DNA from: CAYFUT01 sp964346395
GTDB lineage: Bacteria > Bacillota > Halanaerobiia > Halobacteroidales > Halobacteroidaceae
NCBI GenBank assembly: GCA_964346395.1
Contig: CAYFUT010000044.1
Span: forward strand, 1 to 22,196
Direction of reading: 5' to 3'
DNA: 22,196 bases
In this document: positions 1-8,063 of the stretch, one piece after another
Layout of the letters: every line of letters begins with the position of its first letter
Numbering within the stretch: the first letter of the stretch is position 1
Notes under the pieces: model-generated
The model's database searches: none
Told to the model about the DNA's origin: nothing
Seen by the model: only the letters and a program-made list of their open reading frames with translations
Translations under genes and position numbers: made by a program

Positions 1-132
1 GGGTTGTTTTTTGTATAATTTTTCAGTTTACTTTGCAGGAAGAAAAATCAAAGTAAAGAAATACAGCTATAAAAGGTCGGATTTTGTTGAAAATATAGAG
101 ACAGGGAATTATGGTTAGGAGATGTTAATTTT

Positions 133-1272
133 ATGTTTTTTTACTGCCAGTTAGTTTCCCAAAAAACCTTTATTCTAATTTTAGTTTTTACTTTTTTAAT
201 CGGAGCAACTTTTTCTATTCAAGCTCAGGAAGTAGATGATATAAAAGAAAAATTAGTGGCTGCTTTTAAGAAAAAACAGGGGCAGGTTAATCTTAAACTA
301 GAGGCCGGGATAGAAGAAATCAACCTACAAACGATCAATCAAATTGTGGAAACAGCAGTAGAGGAAAGTAATGAGTATTATCAATTCACTGTTGAAAGTT
401 GGAATCTAGAAGCCGAAGGAAACTCCTGCCGAACTCAAATTAGTATTAGTCTTTCCTATCTAACATCTTACCGCGAAGATAAATATGTATTTAATCAGGT
501 TAAAAAAATGGCAAATGAATTGTTTACTACCGGGATGGGGCGCCATCAGAAAGTAAAGGCGGTTAATGATTATTTAATCTCCCGGATAGAATATGATGAA
601 ACTTTGCGCAATAAAACAGCATATGATGCTTTAAAAACCGGACTGACTACTTGCCGCGGATATGCTTTATTAACTTATCTATTGTTAAGACAAGCCGGAA
701 TTAAAAATCAAATTGTCACCGGCAAACTGCGGGGCGAACCTGAATTGCATGCCTGGAATTTAATCTATCTAGAAGGAAACTGGTATCATCTTGATGTAAC
801 TCAAAATGCAGTTCACTATCCAGACAAGAAAGTGTTAATTTATGGCTGGTATAATTTATCTGATCGGGCTCTTAGTTCCACTCATATTTGGGACTTAAAC
901 GATTATCCGGCAGCAGAAAAGAGTTATTTGCAAGAATTGGAGAACTTAATTGTGGCCGCTGCAAAAAGAAAAGAAGTTTATAAACAATTAATTAAAAATT
1001 TAAATTTATATTATCTCCAGGATGAATATACTGTTTTCAGTTATGAAAAATTGGAGCGAAAATTAAAAGAAGCATTTACTGAAAAAAATAGTAAAATTAC
1101 ATTTCGGACTACTCCTGATTTGGTTAAGGAAATAAATAGGATAATGCAGACTTTATACCGCCGCTATTCTGATTTGTCGCAGGTAGAGGAGTATAAGCTA
1201 AAACAAGTGACTTATAATCGAGATACTTATAGTAATACTATTGTACTTACGATTAATTTTAGTTATAAGTAA
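133..1272 (+). CDS. Secreted transglutaminase-like domain protein
   Basis: 379 aa. A hydrophobic stretch at residues 11-30 followed by AQE looks like a signal peptide or membrane anchor, so the protein probably acts outside the membrane. Residues about 130-230 carry the transglutaminase/protease-like fold: Cys174 in TTCRGYALL, His206 in ELHAWNL and Asp221 in WYHLDVT form the expected Cys-His-Asp triad. The spacing matches bacterial cysteine-protease or transglutaminase-like domains linked to envelope or peptidoglycan work. The last 120 residues are charged and unassigned. AGGAG at 117-121 lies 11 nt before the ATG. A TATAAT at 14-19 could be the -10 box, but its -35 would fall outside the window. 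A terminator follows, so it is probably monocistronic. The family is clear; the substrate is not. Confidence 0.8.
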   Translation: MFFYCQLVSQKTFILILVFTFLIGATFSIQAQEVDDIKEKLVAAFKKKQGQVNLKLEAGIEEINLQTINQIVETAVEESNEYYQFTVESWNLEAEGNSCRTQISISLSYLTSYREDKYVFNQVKKMANELFTTGMGRHQKVKAVNDYLISRIEYDETLRNKTAYDALKTGLTTCRGYALLTYLLLRQAGIKNQIVTGKLRGEPELHAWNLIYLEGNWYHLDVTQNAVHYPDKKVLIYGWYNLSDRALSSTHIWDLNDYPAAEKSYLQELENLIVAAAKRKEVYKQLIKNLNLYYLQDEYTVFSYEKLERKLKEAFTEKNSKITFRTTPDLVKEINRIMQTLYRRYSDLSQVEEYKLKQVTYNRDTYSNTIVLTINFSYK

Positions 1273-1378
1273 AAAATTATTATTTATGAAAGAAACTAAG
1301 TTAAATATTAACCTAAGGAATAAATTTAATAAAAAATGAGGTAGAAATAATGTTATTAAAAAAATAAAACTATTAAAA

Positions 1379-1405
1379 GGCGGGCCAACTGTGGTCGGTC
1401 TTTTT
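1379..1405 (+). terminator. Intrinsic terminator after the transglutaminase gene
   Basis: GGCGGGCC (1379-1386), an AACTGT-like loop and GGTCGGTC form an imperfect stem with G-U pairs and one mismatch, followed by five T. It is weaker than the other terminators here. Confidence 0.55.
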
Positions 1406-1530
1406 CATTGTAGAAAATAAACTCTTTATTTTTACTAATGAATCCATTTTAATTTTGCGGGAAGTACGATATAATAATAACCAAAATAAGACTTTAGCAT
1501 AAGGGTTAACAAACAATTAAGGAGGGGCTT

Positions 1531-3354
1531 ATTATCCCGGACCTCACCACCAAAAATACAGAAAATAATAGCTACAGTTCAGTAAAATTTTATAGGATTT
1601 TATTGGCAACAGCTCCTTGTTTATATTTTCTGTTTGGAGTTTTTTATTTTTATTTTCCTACCGTTCAAGACCCAATGCCCATTTTTCACCGCTTGTTGGG
1701 AGCTTTATTATTTTTAGGAGTTTTTCTTTTATCCTGGTTTAGTGATTGGGTTAAAGAAAGGTTGGGCCCTCTAACCTACTTGATTACTTATTCGGCCTTA
1801 GCCCACTTGGTAATTCTTAACTATCTTCAGGACTATAAATTTAGTCTGGCCGTAAGTTTAGTGGTAGTAGTTGCCCTCGTTAATTTATTTTTCATGGGTA
1901 ATGCTGTTGTTTTATACAGTAATTTATTGTTATCTTTAGGAGTAGCGATTACTCTTTGTTTAACGGATAAACCCCTTTTATTTTGTCTTGGTTATTATTC
2001 GAATTACCTAGCAGTAGCCGGGATAACCTATTTTGTCAGCTATCAAAAGCTGAAAAATAAAAATAAAATAGAGAATATGAAACAACAGCTGAAGGAAAAA
2101 AAGAAAGAACTGAGCTGGGAACTAGAGTACCATCAAAAGTATGAGAAATTGTTTAATAATATCAACAGCGGGGTAGCAGTCTATAAACCGATAAATGATG
2201 GGGAGAATTTTATATTTACTGATATCAATAAAAGAGGCCAAACAATGGATAATTTAAGCAAAGAGGAGATTATAAATAAAAAAGTTACCGCAATATTTCC
2301 GGGAGTAGAAGAATTCGGACTGCTTGCAGTTTTGCAGCGGGTTTGTCGAACGGGAGAAGCTGAAGAGCATCCGATAAAAAAGTATGAAGACGAGCGGATA
2401 ACTGCTTACCGGGAAAATTATGTTTACAAATTGGCTACCGGAGAAATTGTGAGTGTTTATAGAGACATAACTAAGCAGAAGGAACAGGAAAGAAAATTAA
2501 AAGAGACTAAAAACCGTTTACAACTGGCTATTGAAGGAGCTAATCTCGGTTTATGGGATTGGAACAATCAGTCGGGAGCAGTACAGTTTAATGATAAATG
2601 GGCGGAAATGCTGGGCTATGAATTAGAAGACTTAAAGTCAGATATTAGAACGTGGCAAGAATTGATGCATGAAGCAGATAAAGAACGAGTTTATGAGCAA
2701 TTGGAACAGCATTTACAGGGCTTGACTTCTGATTATGAAAGTGAGCATAGATTAAAAACTAAAGACGGCAGTTGGAAGTGGATTAAAGATATTGGTAGAG
2801 TAGTCGAAAGAGATGAAGAGGGAACTCCCTTGAGAACAGTCGGTATCCATCAGGATATAGATGCCCGCAAGAGAGCTGAACAGCGAGCCGAATATCTTGC
2901 TTTTCACGATAAATTAACTGGACTCTATAATCGTAGATACTTTGAAAATGAACGGGAGCGGTTGAATGATTCGCGGCGGCTGCCGATTAGTATTATTGTG
3001 GCTGATATGAATAAGCTTAAATTTGTGAATGATAATTACGGCCATCAGAGTGGAGATGAGTATATTAAAACTGCAGCCGAAGTATTTACTTCCGTTACCA
3101 GAAAAGAAGATGTGGTAGCTAGGATCGGCGGCGATGAATTTGCTGTTCTGCTGCCGGAAACAGATGCGGCAACAGCAGAAAAGATCTGTAATCGGTTTTA
3201 TGAGCAGTTAGCAGAAATCAATGCTGTGAGAAAGTCAGATAAGCAGTTAGGTATCTCCCTGGGTTATGCTACTATGATTGATCAGCAGCAAGATTTGACT
3301 GAAATTTTCGAAATAGCAGATCACAGAATGTACGAAAACAAAGAAGGAAAATAA
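1531..3354 (+). CDS. Membrane PAS-PAS-GGDEF diguanylate cyclase
   Basis: Predicted to make c-di-GMP from two GTP at the membrane. Counting from the TTG at 1603: residues 5-148 hold about five or six hydrophobic helices, 150-180 a charged coiled coil, 180-290 a first divergent PAS-like domain, 303-425 a PAS/PAC domain (LGLWDWN, GYELEDL, IHQDIDARKRAE), and 430-583 the GGDEF domain. The GGDEF motif (509-513) is intact. RKED (500-503), five residues before it, fits the RxxD product-inhibition site. There is no EAL domain. Start: a perfect AAGGAGGGG at 1519-1527 points to ATT at 1531 (24 extra codons, open frame, giving a polar N-tail before the first helix). The alternative is TTG at 1603 with only AGGA at 1594-1597. 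A TATAAT at 1470-1475 may be the -10 box. Function is well supported; the start is uncertain. Confidence 0.85.
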   Translation: MIPDLTTKNTENNSYSSVKFYRILLATAPCLYFLFGVFYFYFPTVQDPMPIFHRLLGALLFLGVFLLSWFSDWVKERLGPLTYLITYSALAHLVILNYLQDYKFSLAVSLVVVVALVNLFFMGNAVVLYSNLLLSLGVAITLCLTDKPLLFCLGYYSNYLAVAGITYFVSYQKLKNKNKIENMKQQLKEKKKELSWELEYHQKYEKLFNNINSGVAVYKPINDGENFIFTDINKRGQTMDNLSKEEIINKKVTAIFPGVEEFGLLAVLQRVCRTGEAEEHPIKKYEDERITAYRENYVYKLATGEIVSVYRDITKQKEQERKLKETKNRLQLAIEGANLGLWDWNNQSGAVQFNDKWAEMLGYELEDLKSDIRTWQELMHEADKERVYEQLEQHLQGLTSDYESEHRLKTKDGSWKWIKDIGRVVERDEEGTPLRTVGIHQDIDARKRAEQRAEYLAFHDKLTGLYNRRYFENERERLNDSRRLPISIIVADMNKLKFVNDNYGHQSGDEYIKTAAEVFTSVTRKEDVVARIGGDEFAVLLPETDAATAEKICNRFYEQLAEINAVRKSDKQLGISLGYATMIDQQQDLTEIFEIADHRMYENKEGK

Positions 3355-3475
3355 AAACCAATGAACTGAGAAGTCTGAAGATATTTTTCTAAAAAAATGA
3401 AGGAATATGTTTATTTGCCTAGAAGTAGTGAATTGGAAATAATAACTGTTTAGATTAAATTTTATTTCACATTGC

Positions 3476-3506
3476 CCCCCACTTAGTGATAATTGGGGGA
3501 TTTTTT
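3476..3506 (+). terminator. Terminator after the GGDEF gene
   Basis: CCCCCA (3476-3481) pairs with TGGGGG (3494-3499) over a 12-nt loop, followed by ATTTTTT. It ends only about 25 nt before the chemoreceptor start, so a role as an attenuator of that gene cannot be excluded. I did not recognise any aptamer upstream of it. Confidence 0.75.
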
Positions 3507-3531
3507 ATTTAAAAAATGAGGGGGAGAGGAA

Positions 3532-5373
3532 ATGAGTATAAAAAAGAGTTTTAAGGCTAAATTAATTTTAATTTTGGTTGCAGCTTTATTGGTACCGATT
3601 TTAATAATTAGTTTGATTTCTATTAAGCGGAATATTGACTATGTAGAAAAGACAGTCAATACTAATAATATGGAGTTGGCTCAAGGTTTGAAGGAAAAAG
3701 TGCAGATTAATATTGATAATGCGGAATCGATGATGAAGATATTATCTAAACGAGATGCAGTTCGCAGCATGACTTCTAGTCAGCAATTAGATGACTTATT
3801 GACAGGAGTAGTTGAAGATTACCCGGTAATTACTCAGATTTATGTTATGCAGCAGGACGGGATGCAGATTTATAAGACCTCCGGAGAATTAGGTGATAGA
3901 TCCGACAGGGGTTATTTTCAAGAAGCGATTGACGGAAACTTGAGTTATTCCGATGTTATCATTTCCCGCAGTCAGGAGATTCCGATTGTGGTTTTGGCTA
4001 TTCCGATTAAAAGCGCCGGCCGAGTGAGAGGAGTAATTGGTGCTAGTTTGGATTTATCATTTTTAAGTCAATTAGTGACAGAAGTTAATTCGGGGAAAAA
4101 CGGTTATGGTTACATTGTAGGAGGAAATGGAAAAACTATTGCCCATCCCGAAGAAGAATTCGTAAATCAGAGGAAAAATTTATCTGACTTAGATCCAGTA
4201 AAAGAAGTAACTGCCGGTGAAACGGGAACTGCGAGGTATACTTTTGGTGGAACTGAAAAGTTAGTTTCCTTTACGCCGATTGAAAAGACAGACTGGGGAG
4301 TTTTAGTGCAGCTGCCAGCAGAAGAAGCATTTGCTAAAATAAAAGAAGAAATTATCTTCTTTACAATAATGCTGGGGGTATTTTTAGTAGTAGCAGTAGG
4401 ACTTGCTTTACTCTTGACTCGGTATGTAACGACTCCGCTGAATAAGGCGGTAGAGTTTGCCAATAAGATTGCTGAGGGGAAATTAAATATAGAACCGCTT
4501 GCGATTGAGCGAAAAGATGAATTTGGAAAGTTAGGCACGGCGCTTAATGATATGTATACTAATTTAAATGAAGTAATTACTAACTTGATTGATTTAGTAG
4601 AAGACCTATCAGCTTACAGCGAAGAGTTGTCTGCTTCAGCTGAAGAAGGTAATGCCACCATTCAGACTACCAATGAATTAATCGCAGATATTTCAGCTAA
4701 TATAGAACAAATATCAGCTAGTACCGAAGAAGTAACTAGTTTTGCCCAGGAATCAAGTTCTAAAACCGAAGTAGGTAGTGATAATATTCAGGAAACCTTG
4801 GCTAGTATTGATGAAATTAGAGAATCAACTGATCGAGCGGTAGATTTGATTCAAGAATTAGATGATACTTCGCAGGAGATAGGAAAAATAGTAGAGTTGA
4901 TTACGAATATAGCCGAACAGACCAATTTATTAGCCTTAAATGCAGCTATTGAAGCAGCCCGAGCGGGTGAAGCAGGCGAAGGATTTGCAGTAGTAGCCGA
5001 AGAGATTAGAGAATTAGCGGAAGAGACTAATGAAGCTACTGAGGAAATTGCTAATTTAATCAGTAAAACGCAAGCTAAAACTGATAACGGATTACAAGCA
5101 ATTAAGGAAGTTGACCAAAAAGCTGCTGAAGGACGACAAGTAGCGAAAAAAACAGAAGAAGTATTTAATGAAATTAAAGATGCCAGCGAACAGACTGCTA
5201 CTCAAGTTGAACAGACTGCTGATTCTACTCAGAATCTGGCGGAAAAGAGCGAGCAGATGCGGACAAGCACTGATGATATAGAGAATATGTCCGATGAAAT
5301 TACTAACTCCTCGCAGGAATTAGCTGAAATGGCGCAGGAATTACAGCGGCTAATTGAAAAATTTGAAATTTAA
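3532..5373 (+). CDS. Methyl-accepting chemotaxis protein, dCache sensor
   Basis: 613 aa transmembrane chemoreceptor that would signal to CheA/CheW. TM1 is about residues 10-31, an extracellular dCache-like sensor spans 35-272, TM2 is 274-297, HAMP 298-350, and the rest is the cytoplasmic four-helix signalling bundle. The hairpin tip is clear at 460-498 (IAEQTNLLALNAAIEAARAG, then FAVVAEEIRELAEE). In the sensor, the RGYF segment (126-129) sits where amino-acid-binding dCache domains have R-x-W-Y, so the ligand pocket differs from that consensus and the ligand is unknown. The bundle is very rich in Glu and Asp. GGGGAGAGGA just before the ATG is the ribosome binding site. The gene stands alone between terminators, with no che genes nearby. 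A weak TTGCCT-N17-AATAAT at 3415-3443 may be its promoter. Confidence 0.93.
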   Translation: MSIKKSFKAKLILILVAALLVPILIISLISIKRNIDYVEKTVNTNNMELAQGLKEKVQINIDNAESMMKILSKRDAVRSMTSSQQLDDLLTGVVEDYPVITQIYVMQQDGMQIYKTSGELGDRSDRGYFQEAIDGNLSYSDVIISRSQEIPIVVLAIPIKSAGRVRGVIGASLDLSFLSQLVTEVNSGKNGYGYIVGGNGKTIAHPEEEFVNQRKNLSDLDPVKEVTAGETGTARYTFGGTEKLVSFTPIEKTDWGVLVQLPAEEAFAKIKEEIIFFTIMLGVFLVVAVGLALLLTRYVTTPLNKAVEFANKIAEGKLNIEPLAIERKDEFGKLGTALNDMYTNLNEVITNLIDLVEDLSAYSEELSASAEEGNATIQTTNELIADISANIEQISASTEEVTSFAQESSSKTEVGSDNIQETLASIDEIRESTDRAVDLIQELDDTSQEIGKIVELITNIAEQTNLLALNAAIEAARAGEAGEGFAVVAEEIRELAEETNEATEEIANLISKTQAKTDNGLQAIKEVDQKAAEGRQVAKKTEEVFNEIKDASEQTATQVEQTADSTQNLAEKSEQMRTSTDDIENMSDEITNSSQELAEMAQELQRLIEKFEI

Positions 5374-5390
5374 TTCTAGCTTAATATTTA

Positions 5391-5420
5391 CTTCCGGGCC
5401 AACTGCCCGGGAGTTTTATT
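5391..5420 (+). terminator. Terminator after the chemoreceptor gene
   Basis: CTTCCGGGC (5391-5399) pairs with GCCCGGGAG (5405-5413), one T-G pair included, around a CAACT loop. TTTTATT follows. Confidence 0.9.
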
Positions 5421-5431
5421 ATTAGCTATAA

Positions 5432-5465
5432 TAATCTTAAAAAAAGATAAAGGACTTTAAGATTA
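5432..5465. repeat. Inverted repeat in the chemoreceptor-mreB gap
   Basis: TAATCTTAAA (5432-5441) and TTTAAGATTA (5456-5465) are perfect 10-bp inverted arms separated by 14 nt. The composition is almost pure A/T, so it may be a weak hairpin or a protein site. I see no gene in the 319-bp gap 5374-5692 and no convincing sigma-A promoter in it. Confidence 0.5.
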
Positions 5466-5601
5466 AAAAAAGAAGTACTAAATATAAGTGGACTGTTTTT
5501 TTGAGTTGAAAATGAAAAAAATCGGTAAACACTGCAAAAAGTCGAAATAAATAATTTTATCTAGATAAAAAAAGGATATTTTTACTAAAGGAAGAAGTTT
5601 A

Positions 5602-5642
5602 TTTAATGCATAAGGGGAATAGGGTTAGTTATAAGCATTAAA
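5602..5642 (+). promoter_or_regulatory. Hairpin in the mreB leader
   Basis: TTTAATGC (5602-5609) and GCATTAAA (5635-5642) are perfect 8-bp inverted arms around a 25-nt purine-rich loop, ending 50 nt before the mreB start. It has no U-tract, so it is not a terminator. A leader structure or operator is possible, but no known class is recognised. Confidence 0.4.
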
Positions 5643-5692
5643 CAAAGGTAGGTTAGTTTTAAATTTTTAAAGGTGGAAAGGAGAATAAATTT

Positions 5693-6754
5693 ATGGTATT
5701 GGACTTTCTGCTGGGTCCTTTTTCCAGGGATATGGCCATAGATTTAGGGACTACTAATACCCTGGTTTATATTCGGGGACAGGGGATTATTATTAGAGAG
5801 CCATCTGTGGTGACGCTGGGAGCAGAAGATAATTCGGGAGGAGAAATATTGGCCGTAGGAAATGAAGCAAAGAATATGATTGGGCGGACGCCGGAAAATA
5901 TTAGAGCAATTCGGCCGTTAGAAGATGGGGTTATTGCGGATATTGAAGTTACGCGGAGTATGCTCAATTACTTTATTAAAAAAGCCCATAACCGCAGTTG
6001 GCTGGTGCGCCCGAAAGTGATAGTCTGTGTGCCTTCCGGAGTTACCGGGGTGGAAGAACGATCCGTTACTGATTCTGCTTTGCATGCAGGAGCAAGAGAA
6101 GCGTATCTGATAGAAGAACCAATGGCGGCTGCTATCGGCGCCGGGTTACCGGTGCAGGAACCAACGGGCAGTATGGTAATTGATATTGGGGGCGGCACCA
6201 CTGAAGTGGCAGTAATTTCTCTCGGGGGCATAGTCAGTAAAGATTCGCTGCGGGTCGGCGGAGATGAGATGGATCAGGCAATAGTTAGTTATGTCAAAGA
6301 TGAATATAATTTGATGATTGGTGAGCGAACAGCAGAGGAAATTAAAATTTCTATCGGTTCGGCGAGTTTTGTTGACAATGGCGAAGTGACCCCGGATGAT
6401 TTTATGGAAGTGCGAGGCAGGAATTTAGTTAATGGACTGCCGCGGACGATAAATATTACTGCCGAAGAGGTGCAGGAAGCTTTACAGGATCCATTAAGTG
6501 ATATCATCAATTCCGTAAAGAGTACTTTAGAGGAAACTCCTCCTGCTTCGTCCGTTGATATTATGAACCGTGGTGTTGTTTTGGCCGGTGGGGGAGGTTT
6601 GTTATCCGGACTGTCGCATTTACTGTCTGAAGAAGTAGGAGTTCCTGTTTATGTGGCTGATAATCCCCTGGATTGTGTAGTGAAGGGCACGGGAAAGGTT
6701 CTGGAAGAATTAAATACTTCGCAAGATTTTTTAATTTCTCCTAACCAGCCTTAA
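5693..6754 (+). CDS. mreB: MreB-family bacterial actin (rod-shape determinant)
   Basis: 353 aa cytoskeletal ATPase that polymerises under the membrane and guides lateral wall synthesis. The actin-fold motifs are in order: phosphate-1 AIDLGTTNTLVY (15-26), the EEPMAAAIGA segment (141-150) with the conserved catalytic Glu region, phosphate-2 DIGGGTTEVA (164-173) and the adenosine motif VVLAGGGGLLSGL (295-307). IGRTPENIRAIRPLEDGVIAD closely follows the MreB/Mbl pattern. The hydrophobic N-terminal MVLDFLLGPF could be the membrane-binding amphipathic stretch. No mreC, mreD or pbp gene follows; the next gene encodes an Asp23 protein, so this may be a second, dispersed MreB paralogue (Mbl or MreBH type). 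GTGGAAAGGAG precedes the ATG. Confidence 0.92.
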   Translation: MVLDFLLGPFSRDMAIDLGTTNTLVYIRGQGIIIREPSVVTLGAEDNSGGEILAVGNEAKNMIGRTPENIRAIRPLEDGVIADIEVTRSMLNYFIKKAHNRSWLVRPKVIVCVPSGVTGVEERSVTDSALHAGAREAYLIEEPMAAAIGAGLPVQEPTGSMVIDIGGGTTEVAVISLGGIVSKDSLRVGGDEMDQAIVSYVKDEYNLMIGERTAEEIKISIGSASFVDNGEVTPDDFMEVRGRNLVNGLPRTINITAEEVQEALQDPLSDIINSVKSTLEETPPASSVDIMNRGVVLAGGGGLLSGLSHLLSEEVGVPVYVADNPLDCVVKGTGKVLEELNTSQDFLISPNQP

Positions 6755-6839
6755 TATAAATAGTCAACTCTGTTAGTCAAATTTTAGAAGAATAAATTGT
6801 GGTTTGATTAATAAATTATTAGAAGGAGGCTGTAAACTA

Positions 6840-7259
6840 ATGACGGAAGAAAAAGAACAAGTTGAAGAAACAGAAGGCGGAAAGATTAAAATTTCTAATG
6901 AAGTGGTGAGTATTATGGCGGGGGTAACAGCTACCGAAGTAGAAGGAGTAGCAGGGATGAGCAGTGGAATAGCCAGCGGAATAGCTAAAATGTTAGGCCG
7001 TAAAGACTTATCCCGGGGAGTGGAAGTAGAAGTAGAAGACAGAAAAGTTAAGGTTGATCTCTATACTATCATGGAAAGAGGAGCTAGACTGCATGAAGTA
7101 GCTCGAAAAGTGCAGGAACAAGTGGCGGAGACTATTGAAGAAAATACTGGTCTGGAAGTGATAGAGGTAAATGTTAATGTTCAGGGGGTCAATTTTGAGA
7201 CCGAAACGGAAGAACAGGAAGCACCAGTTGAGGAGACTGAGGGGCAGCAGGAAGCTTAA
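6840..7259 (+). CDS. Asp23/Gls24 family envelope protein
   Basis: 139 aa, soluble and acidic. Residues 15-117 form the Asp23/Gls24 domain: KISNEVVSIMAGVTATEVEGV near the start, then alternating strands GVEVEVEDRKVKVDLY and the helix VARKVQEQVAETIEENTGL, ending in EVNVNVQGV. The tail is mostly Glu and Gln. Members of the family sit at the cytoplasmic face of the membrane in Firmicutes and are tied to cell-envelope stress. AAGGAGG at 6822-6829 lies 10 nt before ATG 6840. The frame opens further up to a TTG at 6804, but that start would translate the ribosome binding site itself. The 85-nt gap after mreB has no terminator, so the two may be co-transcribed. Confidence 0.9.
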   Translation: MTEEKEQVEETEGGKIKISNEVVSIMAGVTATEVEGVAGMSSGIASGIAKMLGRKDLSRGVEVEVEDRKVKVDLYTIMERGARLHEVARKVQEQVAETIEENTGLEVIEVNVNVQGVNFETETEEQEAPVEETEGQQEA

Positions 7260-7267
7260 TATATATT

Positions 7268-7296
7268 TTGATAATTACGTTTTTATTTGATATACT
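7268..7296 (+). promoter_or_regulatory. Sigma-A promoter of the TPP riboswitch
   Basis: TTGATA (7268-7273), a 17-nt spacer and TATACT (7291-7296). The predicted start near 7303 lies just before the aptamer, so the riboswitch has its own promoter only 9 nt after the asp23 stop codon. Confidence 0.75.
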
Positions 7297-7320
7297 TTCA
7301 ATTATAGCAGGATATGATTT

Positions 7321-7408
7321 CCTACTAGGGGTGCCAAATTGGCTGAGAAAGAGGTTAGACTCTAGTCCCTATAACCTGATCTGGATAATGCCAGCGGAGG
7401 AAAGTAGG
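7321..7408 (+). promoter_or_regulatory. TPP riboswitch (THI element)
   Basis: All core segments of the thiamin pyrophosphate aptamer are present in order: GGGGTGCC (7328-7335), GGCTGAGA (7341-7348), CCTGATCTGG (7375-7384) and ATAATGCCAGCG (7385-7396). P1 can form between CCTACT (7321-7326) and AGTAGG (7403-7408), P2 between AGGG (7327-7330) and CCCT (7367-7370), and a minimal P3 from GCC/GGC. The optional P3a stem is seen as AGAG/CTCT (7350-7363). A GGTAGA/TCTACC hairpin (7408-7430) and a strong terminator follow, which fits TPP-dependent transcription attenuation. The next gene is comFB, with no thiamin synthesis or transport gene downstream in this window. This gap (7260-7586) holds no coding gene. 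Confidence 0.95.
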
Positions 7409-7441
7409 GTAGAAAAGATAGCTGTCTACCTTCGTTTATAA

Positions 7442-7472
7442 GGCACGGTTCCAGATGGGACTGTGTCTTTTT
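7442..7472 (+). terminator. Terminator of the TPP riboswitch leader
   Basis: GGCACGGTTCC (7442-7452) and GGGACTGTGTC (7457-7467) form an 11-bp stem with some G-U pairs around AGAT, followed by TTTTTATATTTT. It is the expected expression platform of the aptamer 34 nt upstream. Confidence 0.88.
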
Positions 7473-7586
7473 ATATTTTAAAAGCGAATAAAATTGCAAA
7501 ATTGGAAAAGGAGTTTTTTACTTCATCTAGAAATATTAATATGGTAAGAAAATCATCTTGGGGTTATCCCGAGGGGGAGATAGAAA

Positions 7587-7859
7587 GTGGTTAGTAATAA
7601 TTTATTAAAAGAAGATGTAAAAGAGACAGTAAAAGAAGTATTGGAAACCAGAGATGAATTTTGTGACTGCAAGCAGTGTCAAGAAGATGTAATGGCTTTA
7701 GCTTTAAGTGAATTAAGGCCTCGCTATGCTGGTAGTGAAGAAGGACGGGTAGTTATGAATAGTACTGATGTTTCCAGTACTCAGACGCGAATGGATATCT
7801 TCCGGACGGTAGTAGAAGCGGCGGAAAAAGTAAATGAAACCCCTCATCATGATAGATAA
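7587..7859 (+). CDS. comFB: ComFB family protein
   Basis: 90 aa. The sequence matches the late-competence ComFB family: a helical N-terminus, the cysteine cluster CDCKQC (Cys26, Cys28, Cys31), then DVMALALSELRPRYA and a C-terminal helix rich in charged residues. The job of ComFB in Bacillus is unclear; cyanobacterial members have been reported as cyclic dinucleotide receptors, which would suit the GGDEF enzyme 4 kb upstream (inference). The start is GTG 7587 after GAGGGGGAGA. A small hairpin, CTTGGG/CCCGAG (7557-7573), overlaps the upstream edge of that site. Transcription either reads through the TPP-controlled terminator or starts from a promoter I could not identify between 7473 and 7586. 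Confidence 0.85.
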   Translation: MVSNNLLKEDVKETVKEVLETRDEFCDCKQCQEDVMALALSELRPRYAGSEEGRVVMNSTDVSSTQTRMDIFRTVVEAAEKVNETPHHDR

Positions 7860-7868
7860 TAATTAACT

Positions 7869-7916
7869 AAGGCTGTAGGTGAAATTGTAATCATCTACAG
7901 CCTTAATTTTTTAATT
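7869..7916 (+). terminator. Terminator after comFB
   Basis: AAGGCTGTAGGTGA (7869-7882) and TCATCTACAGCCTT (7891-7904) form a 14-bp stem with one G-U pair and an 8-nt loop, followed by AATTTTTTAATTT. Confidence 0.92.
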
Positions 7917-8063
7917 TGGGATTGACTATAGCAACTTCTTTTCCTTGATTATTGGTCTGCGAATTGATTTTATCCAGTAGGGTTTTAGTAAAAAAACCAG
8001 GAATTAGAATTAAAATCTAGAAATATATCCAAGCTCAAAGAAAAACTGTTGGGAGGGCTAAAT

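Noticed and set aside
3355..3531. c-di-GMP riboswitch before the chemoreceptor, given the terminator and neighbouring GGDEF gene
   Set aside because: None of the conserved GEMM core segments is present; the terminator is explained by the upstream gene.
4167..4538. Minus-strand open frame of 123 aa inside the chemoreceptor gene
   Set aside because: Opposite-strand shadow of a well-supported MCP gene; Ser/Pro/Thr-rich translation, no ribosome binding site and no family.
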